Assembly (NCBI GenBank): GCA_964561105.1
Contig: CAZLOH010000008.1
Location: forward strand, 1 to 64,000
Reading direction: 5' to 3'
DNA: 64,000 nucleotides
From: JADLHS01 sp964561105
Lineage (GTDB): Bacteria; Verrucomicrobiota; Verrucomicrobiia; Limisphaerales; JADLHS01
A model generated the notes under the pieces. The model did no database searches. It saw only the letters and a list, made by a program, of their open reading frames with translations, and had not been told where the DNA came from. Below, in pieces: positions 52,635-62,437 of this stretch. A program made the translations under genes and the position numbers. The first letter of the stretch is position 1; every line of letters begins with the position of its first letter.

Positions 52635-52743
52635 CTGGACAGTGTCAGGCTGCGCGCCCCCGCCCGCGCTTCCGTCGTTTTTCCTTGGGTAGTTTCCGTG
52701 GCTTCGCCTATGCTCCCTGCCGCTGAATTTTTGATTTGTCGCA

Positions 52744-55233
52744 ATGAAAGTCACCCTGAACTGGCTCAAGCAATACGTGGATTTCAACTGGTCACCGGAA
52801 ACGCTGACGGAGCGGCTGACCTTGCTCGGACTCGAGGTCGAGGGCGTGCGGAAAATTTCCGGCGACTTCGAGGGCATCGTCGTGGCGCAGATCCTCACCC
52901 GCGAGCCCGTGCCCGGCTCTGACAAACTTTCGGTCTGCAAAGTGAATGACGGCAAGGGCGAGAGGACCATCATTTGCGGTGCGCAGAACCATCAGCCGGG
53001 CGACAAGGTCCCGCTCATTCTGCCGAACTTCGCGTTGCCGTTGAAGCCCGGCGAGTCGGAGCCGTTCGTCATCAAGGAACGAAAAGTCTTTGGCATCACA
53101 AGCCAGGGCATGATGTGTTCGCCCCAGGAACTCGGTCTGCCGGACCCAGTGGACGGCCTGCTGATTCTTCCGGCGGACGCGCCCGTCGGAAAACCGTTCG
53201 GCGAATATCTCGGACGCACCGGCGGCGATGTGGTGTTTGACCTCGAAGTCACGCCCAACCGGCCTGATCTCAACAGCGTCATCGGCATCGCCCGCGAAAT
53301 TGCAGCCCTCACGGGCAACGAACTCCGCTTCCCGGAAATTCCCGCTGGCCAGGATTCCGGTGGACCCGACACGACCCAGTTGCCGGTGTCAACGGGCAAC
53401 GACCCCATCACGGTTCGGATCGAGGATGCGGAGCGTTGCCCACGTTACACCGCCCGGATCATCCGGGGCGTGAAGGTGGGGCCGAGTCCGGATTGGTTGC
53501 GTTCGGCGCTGGAGAAGGTCGGCGTTCGCAGTATCAGCAATGTGGTGGATGTGACGAACTACGTCATGCTCGAAACCGGCCAGCCACTGCACGCGTTTGA
53601 TTATCATTTGATCGCCAAAGGCGCGGATGGACGACCGACCATTGTGATCCGGCGCGCGCAGGCCGGTGAAAAATTTCAGACGCTCGACAATCAGGAGCGC
53701 ACGCTCACGGACGAGATGCTGCTGATTGCGGATGAACAAAAGGGCATCGCGCTCGCCGGAGTGATGGGCGGCGCGAACTCCGAGATCAACGAGCAGACCG
53801 TGGACGTGTTGCTCGAGAGCGCCTGCTTCTCCCCGACCAACATCCGCCGCACGAGCAAACAGCTCGGCCTCCGCAGCGAGTCCAGTTACCGCTTCGAGCG
53901 GGGCGCGAACATCGGCCGCTGCGATTGGGCCAGTCGGCGCGCCGCCGGATTGATTTTGGAAACCGCGGGTGGCCAGTTGGTGGAACGCGCGGTGGACGCC
54001 TTCCCGCGACCGGTTGAACCCAAAGTTCTCACATTGCGCCCGGAAAAAGTCGAAGCCTTGCTGGGCCTCGCGATTCCTCGCGACCAGATCGAAGTGATGC
54101 TCAACCGTCTGGGTCTCCAATCCACCGCGCGCGTGCCGGTGCCGGTGGCAGGTCCGCCGGAAACGCCGTTGCCGCCGTTGAAATTCCGGGTGCCATCGTG
54201 GCGCGTGGACTTGAAACGCGAGGTGGATTTGATCGAGGAAGTCGGCCGGCTGCATGGAGTGGAGAAAATCCCCAGCACGCCACCACGGGGTGCGACGGGC
54301 GCCAACGCGTTTGATTCCGTTTTTGACCAGATTGGGGACGTGCGGCGAATTCTCACCGGGCTGGGCTTGCACGAGGCGCAGGGGCAGACGCTGGTGTCGA
54401 AAGCCGAGTGTCGAATGTCAGACGACCAGATCGTCGCGCTGGCCAATCCACTGAGTTCGGACATGGACGTGCTGCGGCCGAGTCTGTTGCCGGGTTTGCT
54501 CGCCGTGTTGCGCCACAATGTCAACCGGAAGAATCAAGACCTGGCGCTGTTTGAAGTGGGCCGGGTGTTCACGCGGGTGAACGGGGCGACGAAGGAGGAA
54601 CGCCGGGTCGCCCTGGCGCTCACCGGTCAACGCGCGCTGCCGTTCTGGAGCGGGGGCGAACGCGAAGCCAGGTTTGACGCCTACGATCTCAAAGGTCTGG
54701 TGGAGGTCTGGCTGGAGCAATTTGGTTTGCGCGGCGTGGTGTTTGGCAAGCGCGCGGAGAGCACGCCCTGGTTTCTCGAATCCGCCACGGTGACCTTGGG
54801 CGGGAAAGTGCCGCTGGGCGAACTCGGCCAGTTGCTCCCGACCCTGGCCAAACAATCCGACCTGCGCGACGCCGTGTTTCTCGCCGAGTTCAATCTCGAT
54901 GTGCTGCTGGCCAAACGAAATCCCGCCAATTCTTTCAAACCGCTGCCGCAATTCCCGTCGAGCCGCCGCGATGTGGCGATGCTCGTGCCGGAGGCGACCA
55001 CGCACGAGGCCGTGTTGCAAACGGTCCGGCAGGCCAAGCCGGCCAATCTGGAAACGGTGGAGTTGTTCGATGTGTTTCGCGGCCAACACGTGCCGGCCGG
55101 ACAGAAGAGTCTGGCCTACGCGATCACTTATCGCGCGGCGGACCGGACTTTGACCGAGGCCGAAGTGAACGCCGCCCATGAGCGGGTGGTGGCCGCCTGC
55201 CAGACACACTTGCGGGCCGTGTTGCGGGCATGA
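52744..55233 (+). CDS. pheT: Phenylalanyl-tRNA synthetase beta subunit
   Basis: An 829-residue subunit of the tetrameric PheRS. Order: tRNA-binding EMAP-like domain (about 40-150, VVAQILTREPVPGSDKLSVC, GITSQGMMCSPQELGL), B3/B4 editing domain (CPRYTARIIRGVKVGPSPDW), B5 domain, catalytic-like core and C-terminal ferredoxin-like anticodon-binding domain (about 740-829). It begins MKVTLNWLKQYVDF, as is usual. The alpha subunit gene pheS, normally just upstream, is absent here; repeats occupy that place. Its stop overlaps the frame of the next gene. Confidence 0.97.
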   Translation: MKVTLNWLKQYVDFNWSPETLTERLTLLGLEVEGVRKISGDFEGIVVAQILTREPVPGSDKLSVCKVNDGKGERTIICGAQNHQPGDKVPLILPNFALPLKPGESEPFVIKERKVFGITSQGMMCSPQELGLPDPVDGLLILPADAPVGKPFGEYLGRTGGDVVFDLEVTPNRPDLNSVIGIAREIAALTGNELRFPEIPAGQDSGGPDTTQLPVSTGNDPITVRIEDAERCPRYTARIIRGVKVGPSPDWLRSALEKVGVRSISNVVDVTNYVMLETGQPLHAFDYHLIAKGADGRPTIVIRRAQAGEKFQTLDNQERTLTDEMLLIADEQKGIALAGVMGGANSEINEQTVDVLLESACFSPTNIRRTSKQLGLRSESSYRFERGANIGRCDWASRRAAGLILETAGGQLVERAVDAFPRPVEPKVLTLRPEKVEALLGLAIPRDQIEVMLNRLGLQSTARVPVPVAGPPETPLPPLKFRVPSWRVDLKREVDLIEEVGRLHGVEKIPSTPPRGATGANAFDSVFDQIGDVRRILTGLGLHEAQGQTLVSKAECRMSDDQIVALANPLSSDMDVLRPSLLPGLLAVLRHNVNRKNQDLALFEVGRVFTRVNGATKEERRVALALTGQRALPFWSGGEREARFDAYDLKGLVEVWLEQFGLRGVVFGKRAESTPWFLESATVTLGGKVPLGELGQLLPTLAKQSDLRDAVFLAEFNLDVLLAKRNPANSFKPLPQFPSSRRDVAMLVPEATTHEAVLQTVRQAKPANLETVELFDVFRGQHVPAGQKSLAYAITYRAADRTLTEAEVNAAHERVVAACQTHLRAVLRA

Positions 55234-55325
55234 CGCGGCCCGGACATTTGAAACGCATTTTTGGCAGCGACGGACTGGCCGATAAGCGGAATCAGTTCAG
55301 ACTGCCCGGAGAACCGAACCGAACC

Positions 55326-56633
55326 ATGAGCCAAACCACGAGCTTCGCCCTGACGCAGGCGGATATTCCAACCGCCTGGTACAACCTCAATGCCGATTTC
55401 CCCGAGCCGCTGCCGCCGCCGCTGCACCCGGGCACGAAACAACCGATGCCGCCCGAGGCGCTCGAAGCCATTTTCCCGCGCAACCTGGTCGAACAGGAGA
55501 TCAGCACCGAGCGTTGGATTGAAATCCCCGAACCCGTCCGGGAAATCTACGCGCTGTGGCGGCCGACACCGCTGTTGCGCGCAGTGCGTCTGGAACGGGC
55601 GCTGCAAACGCCGGCGCACATTTATTACAAATACGAGGGCATCAGCCCCGCCGGCAGTCACAAGGTCAACACGTCGGTGGCGCAGGCTTATTTCAACCGG
55701 CAGGCGGGCACGAAACGACTCGCGACCGAGACCGGCGCCGGGCAATGGGGTTCCTCGCTCGCGTTCGCGTGCAGTTTGTTCGACCTGGAGTGCAACGTGT
55801 ACATGGTCAAGGTCAGTTATGAGAGCAAGCCGTATCGCCGGATGCTCATGCACACCTGGGGCGCGACGGTTCATGCCAGCCCGAGCAACACGACGGACTA
55901 TGGCCGCAAGGTGCTGGCCGAGGATCCGCACTGTCCCGGTAGTCTGGGGATGGCGATCAGCGAGGCCATCGAGGACACGGTCAAACACCCGCATACCAAG
56001 TACTCCCTCGGCAGTGTGCTGAACCACGTGTGCCTGCACCAGACTGTCATCGGCGAGGAAACCCTCAAGCAGATGGAACTCGCCGGAGAAGAGCCGGACG
56101 TGATCATCGGTTGCTGCGGCGGCGGCAGCAACTTTGCCGGGCTGGCCTTCCCGTTTCTGCGCCGGAAGATTCAGGAGAAAAAGAAATATCGCCTGGTGGG
56201 CGTGGAACCTTCGGCGTGCCCGACCTTGACCCAGGGAGAACTGCGCTACGATTTTGGGGACACGGCCGAGACGACGCCCTTGCTGATGATGCACACACTG
56301 GGACACAAATTCATGCCGCCGCCGATTCATGCCGGCGGACTGCGCTATCACGGCATGTCGCCGATGATCAGCCACGCCCTGAAGCTGGGCCTGATCGAAG
56401 CCGAGGCGTATCACCAGACCAAGGTCTTCGAGGCCGCCACGTTGTTCGCGCGCCGTGAAGGTCTGGTGCCGGCACCGGAATCAGCGCACGCGATCGCGGC
56501 CGTGGTGCGGCATGCCCTCGAGGCCCGGGAGCAGGGAAAAAAGCGCGTGCTGTTGTTCAATCTTTCCGGACACGGGCTGCTCGACTTGAGCGCCTACGAA
56601 TCCTACCAGCACGGAAAACTGCAGGATGTTTGA
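55326..56633 (+). CDS. trpB: TrpB-like PLP enzyme (TrpB2 type tryptophan synthase beta)
   Basis: A 435-residue PLP enzyme. Signatures: RPTPLLRAVRLERAL, the PLP Lys in ISPAGSHKVNTS near 112, ATETGAGQWGSS with the catalytic Glu and the GCCGGGSNFAG phosphate loop. The long N-terminus and the lack of trpA nearby fit the TrpB2 group, which makes tryptophan from indole and serine. The ATG at 55326 starts MSQTTSFALTQADIPTAW; the longer frame starts within pheT. It follows pheT by about 90 bases in the same direction. Confidence 0.93.
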   Translation: MSQTTSFALTQADIPTAWYNLNADFPEPLPPPLHPGTKQPMPPEALEAIFPRNLVEQEISTERWIEIPEPVREIYALWRPTPLLRAVRLERALQTPAHIYYKYEGISPAGSHKVNTSVAQAYFNRQAGTKRLATETGAGQWGSSLAFACSLFDLECNVYMVKVSYESKPYRRMLMHTWGATVHASPSNTTDYGRKVLAEDPHCPGSLGMAISEAIEDTVKHPHTKYSLGSVLNHVCLHQTVIGEETLKQMELAGEEPDVIIGCCGGGSNFAGLAFPFLRRKIQEKKKYRLVGVEPSACPTLTQGELRYDFGDTAETTPLLMMHTLGHKFMPPPIHAGGLRYHGMSPMISHALKLGLIEAEAYHQTKVFEAATLFARREGLVPAPESAHAIAAVVRHALEAREQGKKRVLLFNLSGHGLLDLSAYESYQHGKLQDV

Positions 56634-56700
56634 GACGAAACTGCAACGAGCAGTCCGGCAATCCAGCCGCGGCGGCGAAGTTCGTGCTGCGCCACCGAGG

Positions 56701-59700
56701 CTATTTTAACGAGGCCAGATAGGCCACCAGGTCGCGAATTTCGCTCTTGGTAAGCACCTGGCGCATGTTGTCGAGCATTCCGGAGGCTCCGGTCTTGCGC
56801 GTCTTGATGTCCGATTTCTTGAGGGTCACCAGACCGTCTTCCGGCGTGTACAATTCAATACTATCCGCCGTTTCGTGCTTGAGCAGGCCGGCGTAGGAGA
56901 CGCCGTTGTTCAACACGCCCTGGATCGTTTCATAGCCCGGCGCAATCTTGTTGTTCGGATAAGTGATGGACTCAAGAATGTAAGCGCGGTCGGCGCGCGC
57001 GCCGATCTGGGAGAGGTTCGGGCCGGCATCGCCACCCTCCCCGGTGACTTTGTGGCAGCGGATGCAGGAGGCTTCAATTTTTTCGTGGAAAATCTTGCTT
57101 CCATTCGCAGCATTCCCGCCGTCCAGACAATCGGCGAACTGCGCCACACCGGTCTGACTCGCGCGTTGCTTCGCCAGCGCGGCCAGTTCGGACTTGACCT
57201 GAGGATCCTGGCGCTGGGCGGCGGCTTCCTCCAGATCCAATTCCACCGCCGGGGCAATTTTGCCCGCGCGCAATTCGCCCAGTTGTTGCGCGAGCAACCG
57301 ATCCGAGGCGGGATCCGGGGTCCTCGCCAGCACGGAATAGACCGCCTGTTTTTCGGCCACGGTGCCGTGGGTCAGGTATTTCTCCAGAGTAGCGACGACC
57401 TGATGGGCGGGAACGGATTGCGCCGTGAGTTTGACGGCCGCCAGCCGGAGGACTTCCGATGAGGAGGCGCTCGCCGCTTGCATCGCGGCCGGCAACTGTG
57501 GCGACTTCAAGTGGCCGAGACATTCCAACGCGGTCGTGCGCAATTCCGGGCTGGCCCCGGTGTCGCTCACGCACTTGAGCGCCGGCGGACCGAAACTCGT
57601 CCAGTTATTTTCCCCCGCCAGCTCAAACACGCCGATCGCCATTTTCTCCGACGCCGGGTGCGTGGTGATGGCAAGCAACGTGGCTTCCACCTTGCCGGAA
57701 TTGAGCGGCGGACGTTCGGGCAGGGGCCGCCAGAGTCCGGAGACGTGATCCTTCCCGTCCGGCTTCGACCACTGACTGAGCGCCGTGATGGCTTCCGATC
57801 GAATCAACTTGGGCAGCGGTTCGGCGGCCGCCAACGTCGCCAGTCGTTCGGCGGCGGCAGGCGTGCCGACCCGGAGATTGGCGTTGACGATGCGGCGCAA
57901 GATGGCGTCGCGCGGCGCGGGTTGTTCAACGGACCCGACGGGCAGACGCGCGAACTGGGGCCACTGATCGCCGAGCGCAGCCAGCGCGGGCAAATCCGCC
58001 ACCACCGGCAGGTCATTGATGGCGCGCGCGACCTCGGCCACCACCCGTGGATTGGGGTCGTTCAAAAATTGGTCCAGTTTCGACGAGGCCAGACGGCGCA
58101 ACGCCACAACGGCCGCGAGCCGGAGGTTGACCGAGGCATCGCCGTGCAACGCGGCCAGTTCGGATTCGGTGGCGCAGTGCAGCAGCGCCATCACCCCGGC
58201 GTGCCGCAGCCACGGATCCTCGCCGCTCTGGCGCAACATTTTCTGCACGGCGGCCAGATCGCGCGCCTGACCAACTTTGCTCACGGACAACGCCGCGAAG
58301 TAACGCACGCGCGGCTCGGGGTCGCTCAACATTTTGACGAACTGCTTGACGTAACGCGCGTCCTGCGCGTCGCCGAGGACCTTGAAAGATTGCGCGCGGA
58401 CCTCCGTCTCCGGGTCTTTCAGCAATTTGGCGAAATCAGGTTTCTGGCCGCTGCGCTCAAGCTGCCCCAACCCCCAGATGGCGTGCAGCCGCGCCAACAA
58501 TGACGGATTCTGAGCCGCGACGCGGACCAGGTCACGCCGGGCCAAGTGCGCCACGAGCGCGAACTGCGCTTCGCGTCGCACCCGCCGGTCCGCATGCGCG
58601 AGCAGGCCGGCCAGTTCCACATTCGATCGTTGCGTGAAGCCCTCGGCGAAAAGTTTTTTCACCTCGGCCACGACTGGCTGGTTGCGTTCCTCCGGCGTGA
58701 AGACGCGATAGATACGGCCCTTGCCGGTGCCGGCCCAGCCGTCTATCCAATCGCTGGCGTAGAGACAACCGTCGTAACCAAAGTCAACGTCCGTGGGCAG
58801 AAAATCCCACCAGAAATGTTTCACTTCACCGAGGGCAAAGCCCGCGCCCTGTGGCTGCACGGTGAAGGCGAGGATGCCGCTGTTGGGCCGGGGGCTCCCG
58901 CTGAAATTGCACATGAAAAAATGTCCGCGCCACGGCGGCGGCAGACCGATGCCCGGATCCAGTGTCAGCCCGCTGGGCCCATTGCCGACTTTCGAGGACA
59001 CGGGGGGCAGCGCGTAGGCCGCGCGATCAGGAAATTGTTCGTAGCAGAGCCGCTCGGCGAGCCACGAACTGCGGGCCATGGGTTGCGTGATGAATTGCCA
59101 GCCCACACGCCAGCCGCTGTCGCCACCCTCGGCCGCGTACACGATGCGTGCCGGGTCGCCGGCATCGGAGTTGTTGTCGCCGGTCCAGAGATTGCCGTAA
59201 TCATCGAAGACCAGTTCCTGCGGATTGCGCAGACCCTGGTAAAAGATTTCCACGTTGGACCCATCGAGGTTGCAGCGATAAATCGCGCCGCACTCGGAGT
59301 TGTCCACCACTTTGCCGTCCGGCCGCACGATGTGCCCGCCGCGATCGCCGATGGAATAGTAGAGCCGCCCGTCCGGGCCGATTTGCAGTCCGTGCAGGTC
59401 GTGGCCGAGGAAACCGTACCGCACGCCGTAGCCATAGCTAAGACTCTTTCGCGAATCAGCCACGCCATCGTGGTTCGTGTCCTGCAACAGCCACAGGTTC
59501 GGGATGTCGGTGTAATAGACGTCGCCGTGGCGCGCGAGGACGCTGGCGCCGAGTCCGTCCTCCAACTGGTTGAAACCTTTGGCAAAAATCCGGGACCGGT
59601 CAATCTTGCCGTCACCCTGGCTGTCCCAGAGGAAGGCGATCTGGTCGTCGCGATTCGTCCACCAGGCGGTGTTGTTGGGTTCAAAGCGCTTCGTGTAGGC

Positions 59701-60042
59701 GATGCGCTCGGCCACGGATCGGGAGGCGAGTTCGGTGTCCAACCAGTTCATGCGCTCGCGAATGTCCGGCACGCCAGCCCCGAAACGAAAAGTTTCGGCG
59801 ACGTAAAAATGACCCTGCTCATCAATGCTGAAGGCCACGGGATTGGCGAGCAACGGTTCGGCGGCGACCAATTCGCACGTAAAACCTTTGGGCAGCGCGA
59901 AACCCTTGATGGCCTGTTCCGCTTCATCGCTGGCGCGGGCGTCCGCTTTGACGGCAACTCCGAAGTCGTCCACGGCGGGGAGTTGAGTGACGGTGAAGCA
60001 GGCTACGGACGCAAGCGCGAGGGAAAGCTTTCGGCAAAACAT
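56701..60042 (-). CDS. PVC-type membrane-bound dehydrogenase with HEAT repeats and C-terminal c-type heme domain
   Basis: A 1113-residue exported protein. After the signal peptide (RKLSLALASVACFTVTQLPA) residues about 45-430 form a beta-propeller of the Pirellula/Verrucomicrobium dehydrogenase type (TIGR02604-like: FALPKGFTCELVAAEPLLANP, GLRNPQELVFDDYGNLWTGD). Residues about 450-870 are HEAT-like repeats (RRVRREAQFALVAHLA, PRVRYFAALSVSKVG). The last 150 residues hold a cytochrome c-like domain with heme site CIRCH and distal loop region (TIGR02603-like). It should be a periplasmic redox enzyme; substrates of the family are unknown, though sugars or alcohols are often proposed. I start at ATG 60042 over a TTG at 60060. 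Confidence 0.93.
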   Translation of the reverse strand: MFCRKLSLALASVACFTVTQLPAVDDFGVAVKADARASDEAEQAIKGFALPKGFTCELVAAEPLLANPVAFSIDEQGHFYVAETFRFGAGVPDIRERMNWLDTELASRSVAERIAYTKRFEPNNTAWWTNRDDQIAFLWDSQGDGKIDRSRIFAKGFNQLEDGLGASVLARHGDVYYTDIPNLWLLQDTNHDGVADSRKSLSYGYGVRYGFLGHDLHGLQIGPDGRLYYSIGDRGGHIVRPDGKVVDNSECGAIYRCNLDGSNVEIFYQGLRNPQELVFDDYGNLWTGDNNSDAGDPARIVYAAEGGDSGWRVGWQFITQPMARSSWLAERLCYEQFPDRAAYALPPVSSKVGNGPSGLTLDPGIGLPPPWRGHFFMCNFSGSPRPNSGILAFTVQPQGAGFALGEVKHFWWDFLPTDVDFGYDGCLYASDWIDGWAGTGKGRIYRVFTPEERNQPVVAEVKKLFAEGFTQRSNVELAGLLAHADRRVRREAQFALVAHLARRDLVRVAAQNPSLLARLHAIWGLGQLERSGQKPDFAKLLKDPETEVRAQSFKVLGDAQDARYVKQFVKMLSDPEPRVRYFAALSVSKVGQARDLAAVQKMLRQSGEDPWLRHAGVMALLHCATESELAALHGDASVNLRLAAVVALRRLASSKLDQFLNDPNPRVVAEVARAINDLPVVADLPALAALGDQWPQFARLPVGSVEQPAPRDAILRRIVNANLRVGTPAAAERLATLAAAEPLPKLIRSEAITALSQWSKPDGKDHVSGLWRPLPERPPLNSGKVEATLLAITTHPASEKMAIGVFELAGENNWTSFGPPALKCVSDTGASPELRTTALECLGHLKSPQLPAAMQAASASSSEVLRLAAVKLTAQSVPAHQVVATLEKYLTHGTVAEKQAVYSVLARTPDPASDRLLAQQLGELRAGKIAPAVELDLEEAAAQRQDPQVKSELAALAKQRASQTGVAQFADCLDGGNAANGSKIFHEKIEASCIRCHKVTGEGGDAGPNLSQIGARADRAYILESITYPNNKIAPGYETIQGVLNNGVSYAGLLKHETADSIELYTPEDGLVTLKKSDIKTRKTGASGMLDNMRQVLTKSEIRDLVAYLASLK

Positions 60043-60397
60043 ACGCCGGGAAGATTGCAAACCGCGGCGGCCTTAGCAAGAAAGTTGGCCCGGGTTGGGC
60101 ATGTCGCACCTCTGATTGCTCCGCCCGTACCGGATTGAGGAGCACACGCCCTCGCGCGGGGGCGCACCCGGAGGCGGCGGACGCGGGCGTCCACCGCCGC
60201 ACGCGAAGGCGCGTGCGCTCCCGACTGCCATAAACGGAGAACACCCGTTGAGCACGAGCGGCCAGATTCCGTTGGCCTGTCGGCGCGCGCTCCGCTACGA
60301 TTCACTTGGGACTGAGAGTCACGACTTCAGGTGAAACGTGACTTCGCCCTGCCGACGAAATTTCAGTCGGGCAACGAACCATACTTGAATTATCACT
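60043..60397. other. Divergent intergenic region, 355 bases
   Basis: It holds a dispersed repeat (60121-60222) and, near the right end, GTCACG...CGTGAC and a CCGAC...GTCGG hairpin within 80 bases of the aldolase start. No gene is supported. Confidence 0.45.
60121..60222 (-). repeat. GC-rich dispersed repeat, copy 2 (about 102 bp)
   Basis: Reverse complement of 28641-28754 with a deletion of about 10 bases; shared blocks include GTGCGGCGGTGGACGCCCGC and CAATCCGGTACGGG. Confidence 0.8.
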
Positions 60398-61453
60398 ATG
60401 AACGCCAAAATCACCAAACTGCTCGGCGATTCCGCCGCGAGCCTGCTCCAACACAAGGCCATCTTCCCGAAGGAAAAATTGCATCTGCCTGGGTCGGATT
60501 TCATGGACCGCATCTTCGTCGGCTCGGACCGAAATCCGCAGGTGTTGCGGAGTCTGCAACAGATGTTCGGCCACGGCCGGCTGGGCGGCACGGGGTATCT
60601 CTCGATCCTGCCGGTGGATCAAGGCATCGAACACTCGGCGGGCGCGAGCTTCGCGCCGAACCCAGATTACTTTGATCCGGAGAACATCGTGAAGCTGGCC
60701 CTCGAGGGTGGCTGCAACGCGGTGGCTTCCACGCTCGGCGTGCTGGGCATCGTGTCGCGCAAATACGCGCACAAGATTCCGTTCCTGGTGAAGTTGAATC
60801 ACAACGAACTGCTGACCTGCCCGAACAAGTTCGACCAGATTTATTTCGCGCAAGTGGAGCAGGCGTGGAACCTGGGGGCGGCGGCGGTTGGCGCGACGAT
60901 TTATTTCGGTTCGGCGGAATCCACGCGGCAGATTGTCGAGACCAGCCAGGCGTTCAAACGCGCGCACGAACTTGGCCTGGCCACGGTGTTGTGGTGCTAT
61001 CTGCGCAACAGCGCGTTCAAGACGAAGGAAAAGGATTATCATGTGAGCGCCGATCTCACCGGCCAGGCGAATCATCTGGGCGTGACCATCGAAGCCGACA
61101 TCATCAAACAGAAGCTCCCCGAGAACAACGGCGGCTACAAGGCCATCCCGAATTACGGCAAGACCAGCGAGAAAGTTTACACCGAGCTGACCACGGAGCA
61201 CCCGATTGATCTGTGCCGGTATCAGGTGCTGAACTGCTACGCGGGGCGCGCGGGTCTGATCAACTCCGGCGGCGAGTCCAAGGGCCAGGGCGACCTCGCA
61301 GCGGCGGTGCGAACGGCGGTGATCAACAAGCGCGCCGGTGGCATGGGGTTGATTTCCGGCCGCAAAGCCTTCCAACGTCCGCTCCGTGAAGGCGTCGAGT
61401 TGCTCAACGCCATTCAGGACGTGTATCTGGATCAGGACATCACGGTGGCGTGA
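60398..61453 (+). CDS. fbaB: Class I fructose-bisphosphate aldolase (DhnA/FbaB type)
   Basis: A 351-residue archaeal-type class I aldolase, splitting fructose 1,6-bisphosphate to dihydroxyacetone phosphate and glyceraldehyde 3-phosphate with a Schiff-base Lys. Key segments: LPVDQGIEHSAGASFAPNPD near 65, LVKLNHNELL, GAAAVGATIYFG and the phosphate-binding C-terminal region GGESKGQGD and GLISGRKAFQRP. It lies alone, divergent from the PVC cytochrome gene. Confidence 0.93.
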   Translation: MNAKITKLLGDSAASLLQHKAIFPKEKLHLPGSDFMDRIFVGSDRNPQVLRSLQQMFGHGRLGGTGYLSILPVDQGIEHSAGASFAPNPDYFDPENIVKLALEGGCNAVASTLGVLGIVSRKYAHKIPFLVKLNHNELLTCPNKFDQIYFAQVEQAWNLGAAAVGATIYFGSAESTRQIVETSQAFKRAHELGLATVLWCYLRNSAFKTKEKDYHVSADLTGQANHLGVTIEADIIKQKLPENNGGYKAIPNYGKTSEKVYTELTTEHPIDLCRYQVLNCYAGRAGLINSGGESKGQGDLAAAVRTAVINKRAGGMGLISGRKAFQRPLREGVELLNAIQDVYLDQDITVA

Positions 61454-61496
61454 CGCCGGCTGCTGTTTGACAGCTCCGTGGTCTCCGGAACGGAGT

Positions 61497-61808
61497 TCAG
61501 AGTTGCAACCACGTCCGCAGTCGTTGGTTCAGCGCGCGTTGATCGGCTGAAGAGAGCGAGCCAAGCACTTTGACAACCAGCCTTGCTTCCACGGTGGCCA
61601 ATTGCGCTTTGACTCCACAGGCCACGTTCAAACCGGCCACGCGCCAGTCTTGGACCGGAATATCCGTGTTGGAAAGCACCGAAGAAATCGGAGCCAGGAA
61701 CAGGTCAGCCCCGTAGCGCCCAAGGACCACGGCCGGCCGGACTTTGCGGCTCGTCAGGTCCGTGAACGGAATCGGCAGGAGAACGACGTCATTTCTTGAG
61801 CAATTCAT
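61497..61808 (-). CDS. MazF/PemK family toxin
   Basis: A 103-residue toxin from ATG 61808 (another Met at 61820 is possible). The MazF fold is visible: NDVVLLPIPFTDLTSRKVRPAVVLG near 5-30 and FLAPISSVLSNTD. Family members are mRNA-cleaving endoribonucleases. It overlaps the preceding antitoxin by 20 bases. The pair is inserted between the aldolase and nuoA. Confidence 0.88.
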   Translation of the reverse strand: MNCSRNDVVLLPIPFTDLTSRKVRPAVVLGRYGADLFLAPISSVLSNTDIPVQDWRVAGLNVACGVKAQLATVEARLVVKVLGSLSSADQRALNQRLRTWLQL

Positions 61809-61992
61809 TGAAGACGTCATCCGCGTCGTTGTCCCAGACCTGGGCGAGCGATGTTTCGGAAAGTTTCAACCACGCCTCCCGCTCCGAGTCGGTTTCAATG
61901 GTCACGCGGACACGGCTCTTTTCGGGAAGCGGCAACGACCCGGACAAAACGAGTTTGCCGTTTTCGTAGATGGCCTCAACGGTCGTTGTCAT
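61789..61992 (-). CDS. AF2212-like (DUF104) antitoxin
   Basis: A 67-residue protein: TVEAIYENGKLVLSGSLPLPEKSRVRVTI is the DUF104/AF2212 pattern. The acidic C-terminal helix (VWDNDADDVFNELLKK) should contact the toxin. It overlaps the MazF-like gene by 20 bases, as TA pairs usually do. It starts 43 bases downstream of the nuoA stop. Confidence 0.88.
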   Translation of the reverse strand: MTTTVEAIYENGKLVLSGSLPLPEKSRVRVTIETDSEREAWLKLSETSLAQVWDNDADDVFNELLKK

Positions 61993-62035
61993 GGTGGAAA
62001 GTTAGCGCGCGTTTGCGTGACGGCAAGTCACCGGC

Positions 62036-62437
62036 TCAGCTCTTCCAGTCGAACGCCTTCTTTTTCAATGCGTAAATGTAGCCAACGAAGAGGATGCCGA
62101 GGAAGGAAACCATCGAGCCAAGAATCAGGTTGCGCGTCGCGGGCTCCGCCAGCATCGCCTTGTAAACCACGGCCCACGGGTACATGAACACCACCTCGAT
62201 ATCGAACAGGATGAACAACATCGCCACGAGGTAAAATTTCACGGACATGCGCGTGGTGCCGCCGCCGACGGGCAACATGCCGCACTCGTAGGCGGTGTCC
62301 TTGATCTTGCTCCGTGACCCGCGTTTACCGAGCACGAGCGAAAGGACGATCATCCCGCCCGTCGCCGCGATGGCGAGAACGACGAGCATCAGCACCGCGA
62401 GGTATTGGGGGAACTGTGGGAACGGCGTTGTTTCCAT
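62036..62437 (-). CDS. nuoA: NADH-quinone oxidoreductase subunit A
   Basis: A 133-residue membrane subunit of complex I with three helices. The AYECGMLPVGG segment between helices 1 and 2, FYLVAMLFILFDIEVVFMYPWA and the last helix near YIYALKKKAFDW are diagnostic. I start at ATG 62437 (METTPFPQFPQYL); the longer frame runs upstream into repeat DNA. nuoB is not downstream: the TA pair follows instead, so this subunit is separated from the rest of a nuo operon. Confidence 0.94.
   Translation of the reverse strand: METTPFPQFPQYLAVLMLVVLAIAATGGMIVLSLVLGKRGSRSKIKDTAYECGMLPVGGGTTRMSVKFYLVAMLFILFDIEVVFMYPWAVVYKAMLAEPATRNLILGSMVSFLGILFVGYIYALKKKAFDWKS

Larger units (their letters stand above)
52340..52743. 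other. Intergenic region, 404 bases, filled by nested dispersed repeats
   Basis: Most of it is the family 1 hairpin element (52380-52634) with a second repeat (52443-52527) inside. No gene is supported. The pheT start lies at its end. Confidence 0.6.

Noticed and set aside
57478..60138. Two long plus-strand frames opposite the PVC dehydrogenase
   Set aside because: The minus strand has continuous propeller, HEAT and CxxCH domains; the plus frames are compositional shadows.
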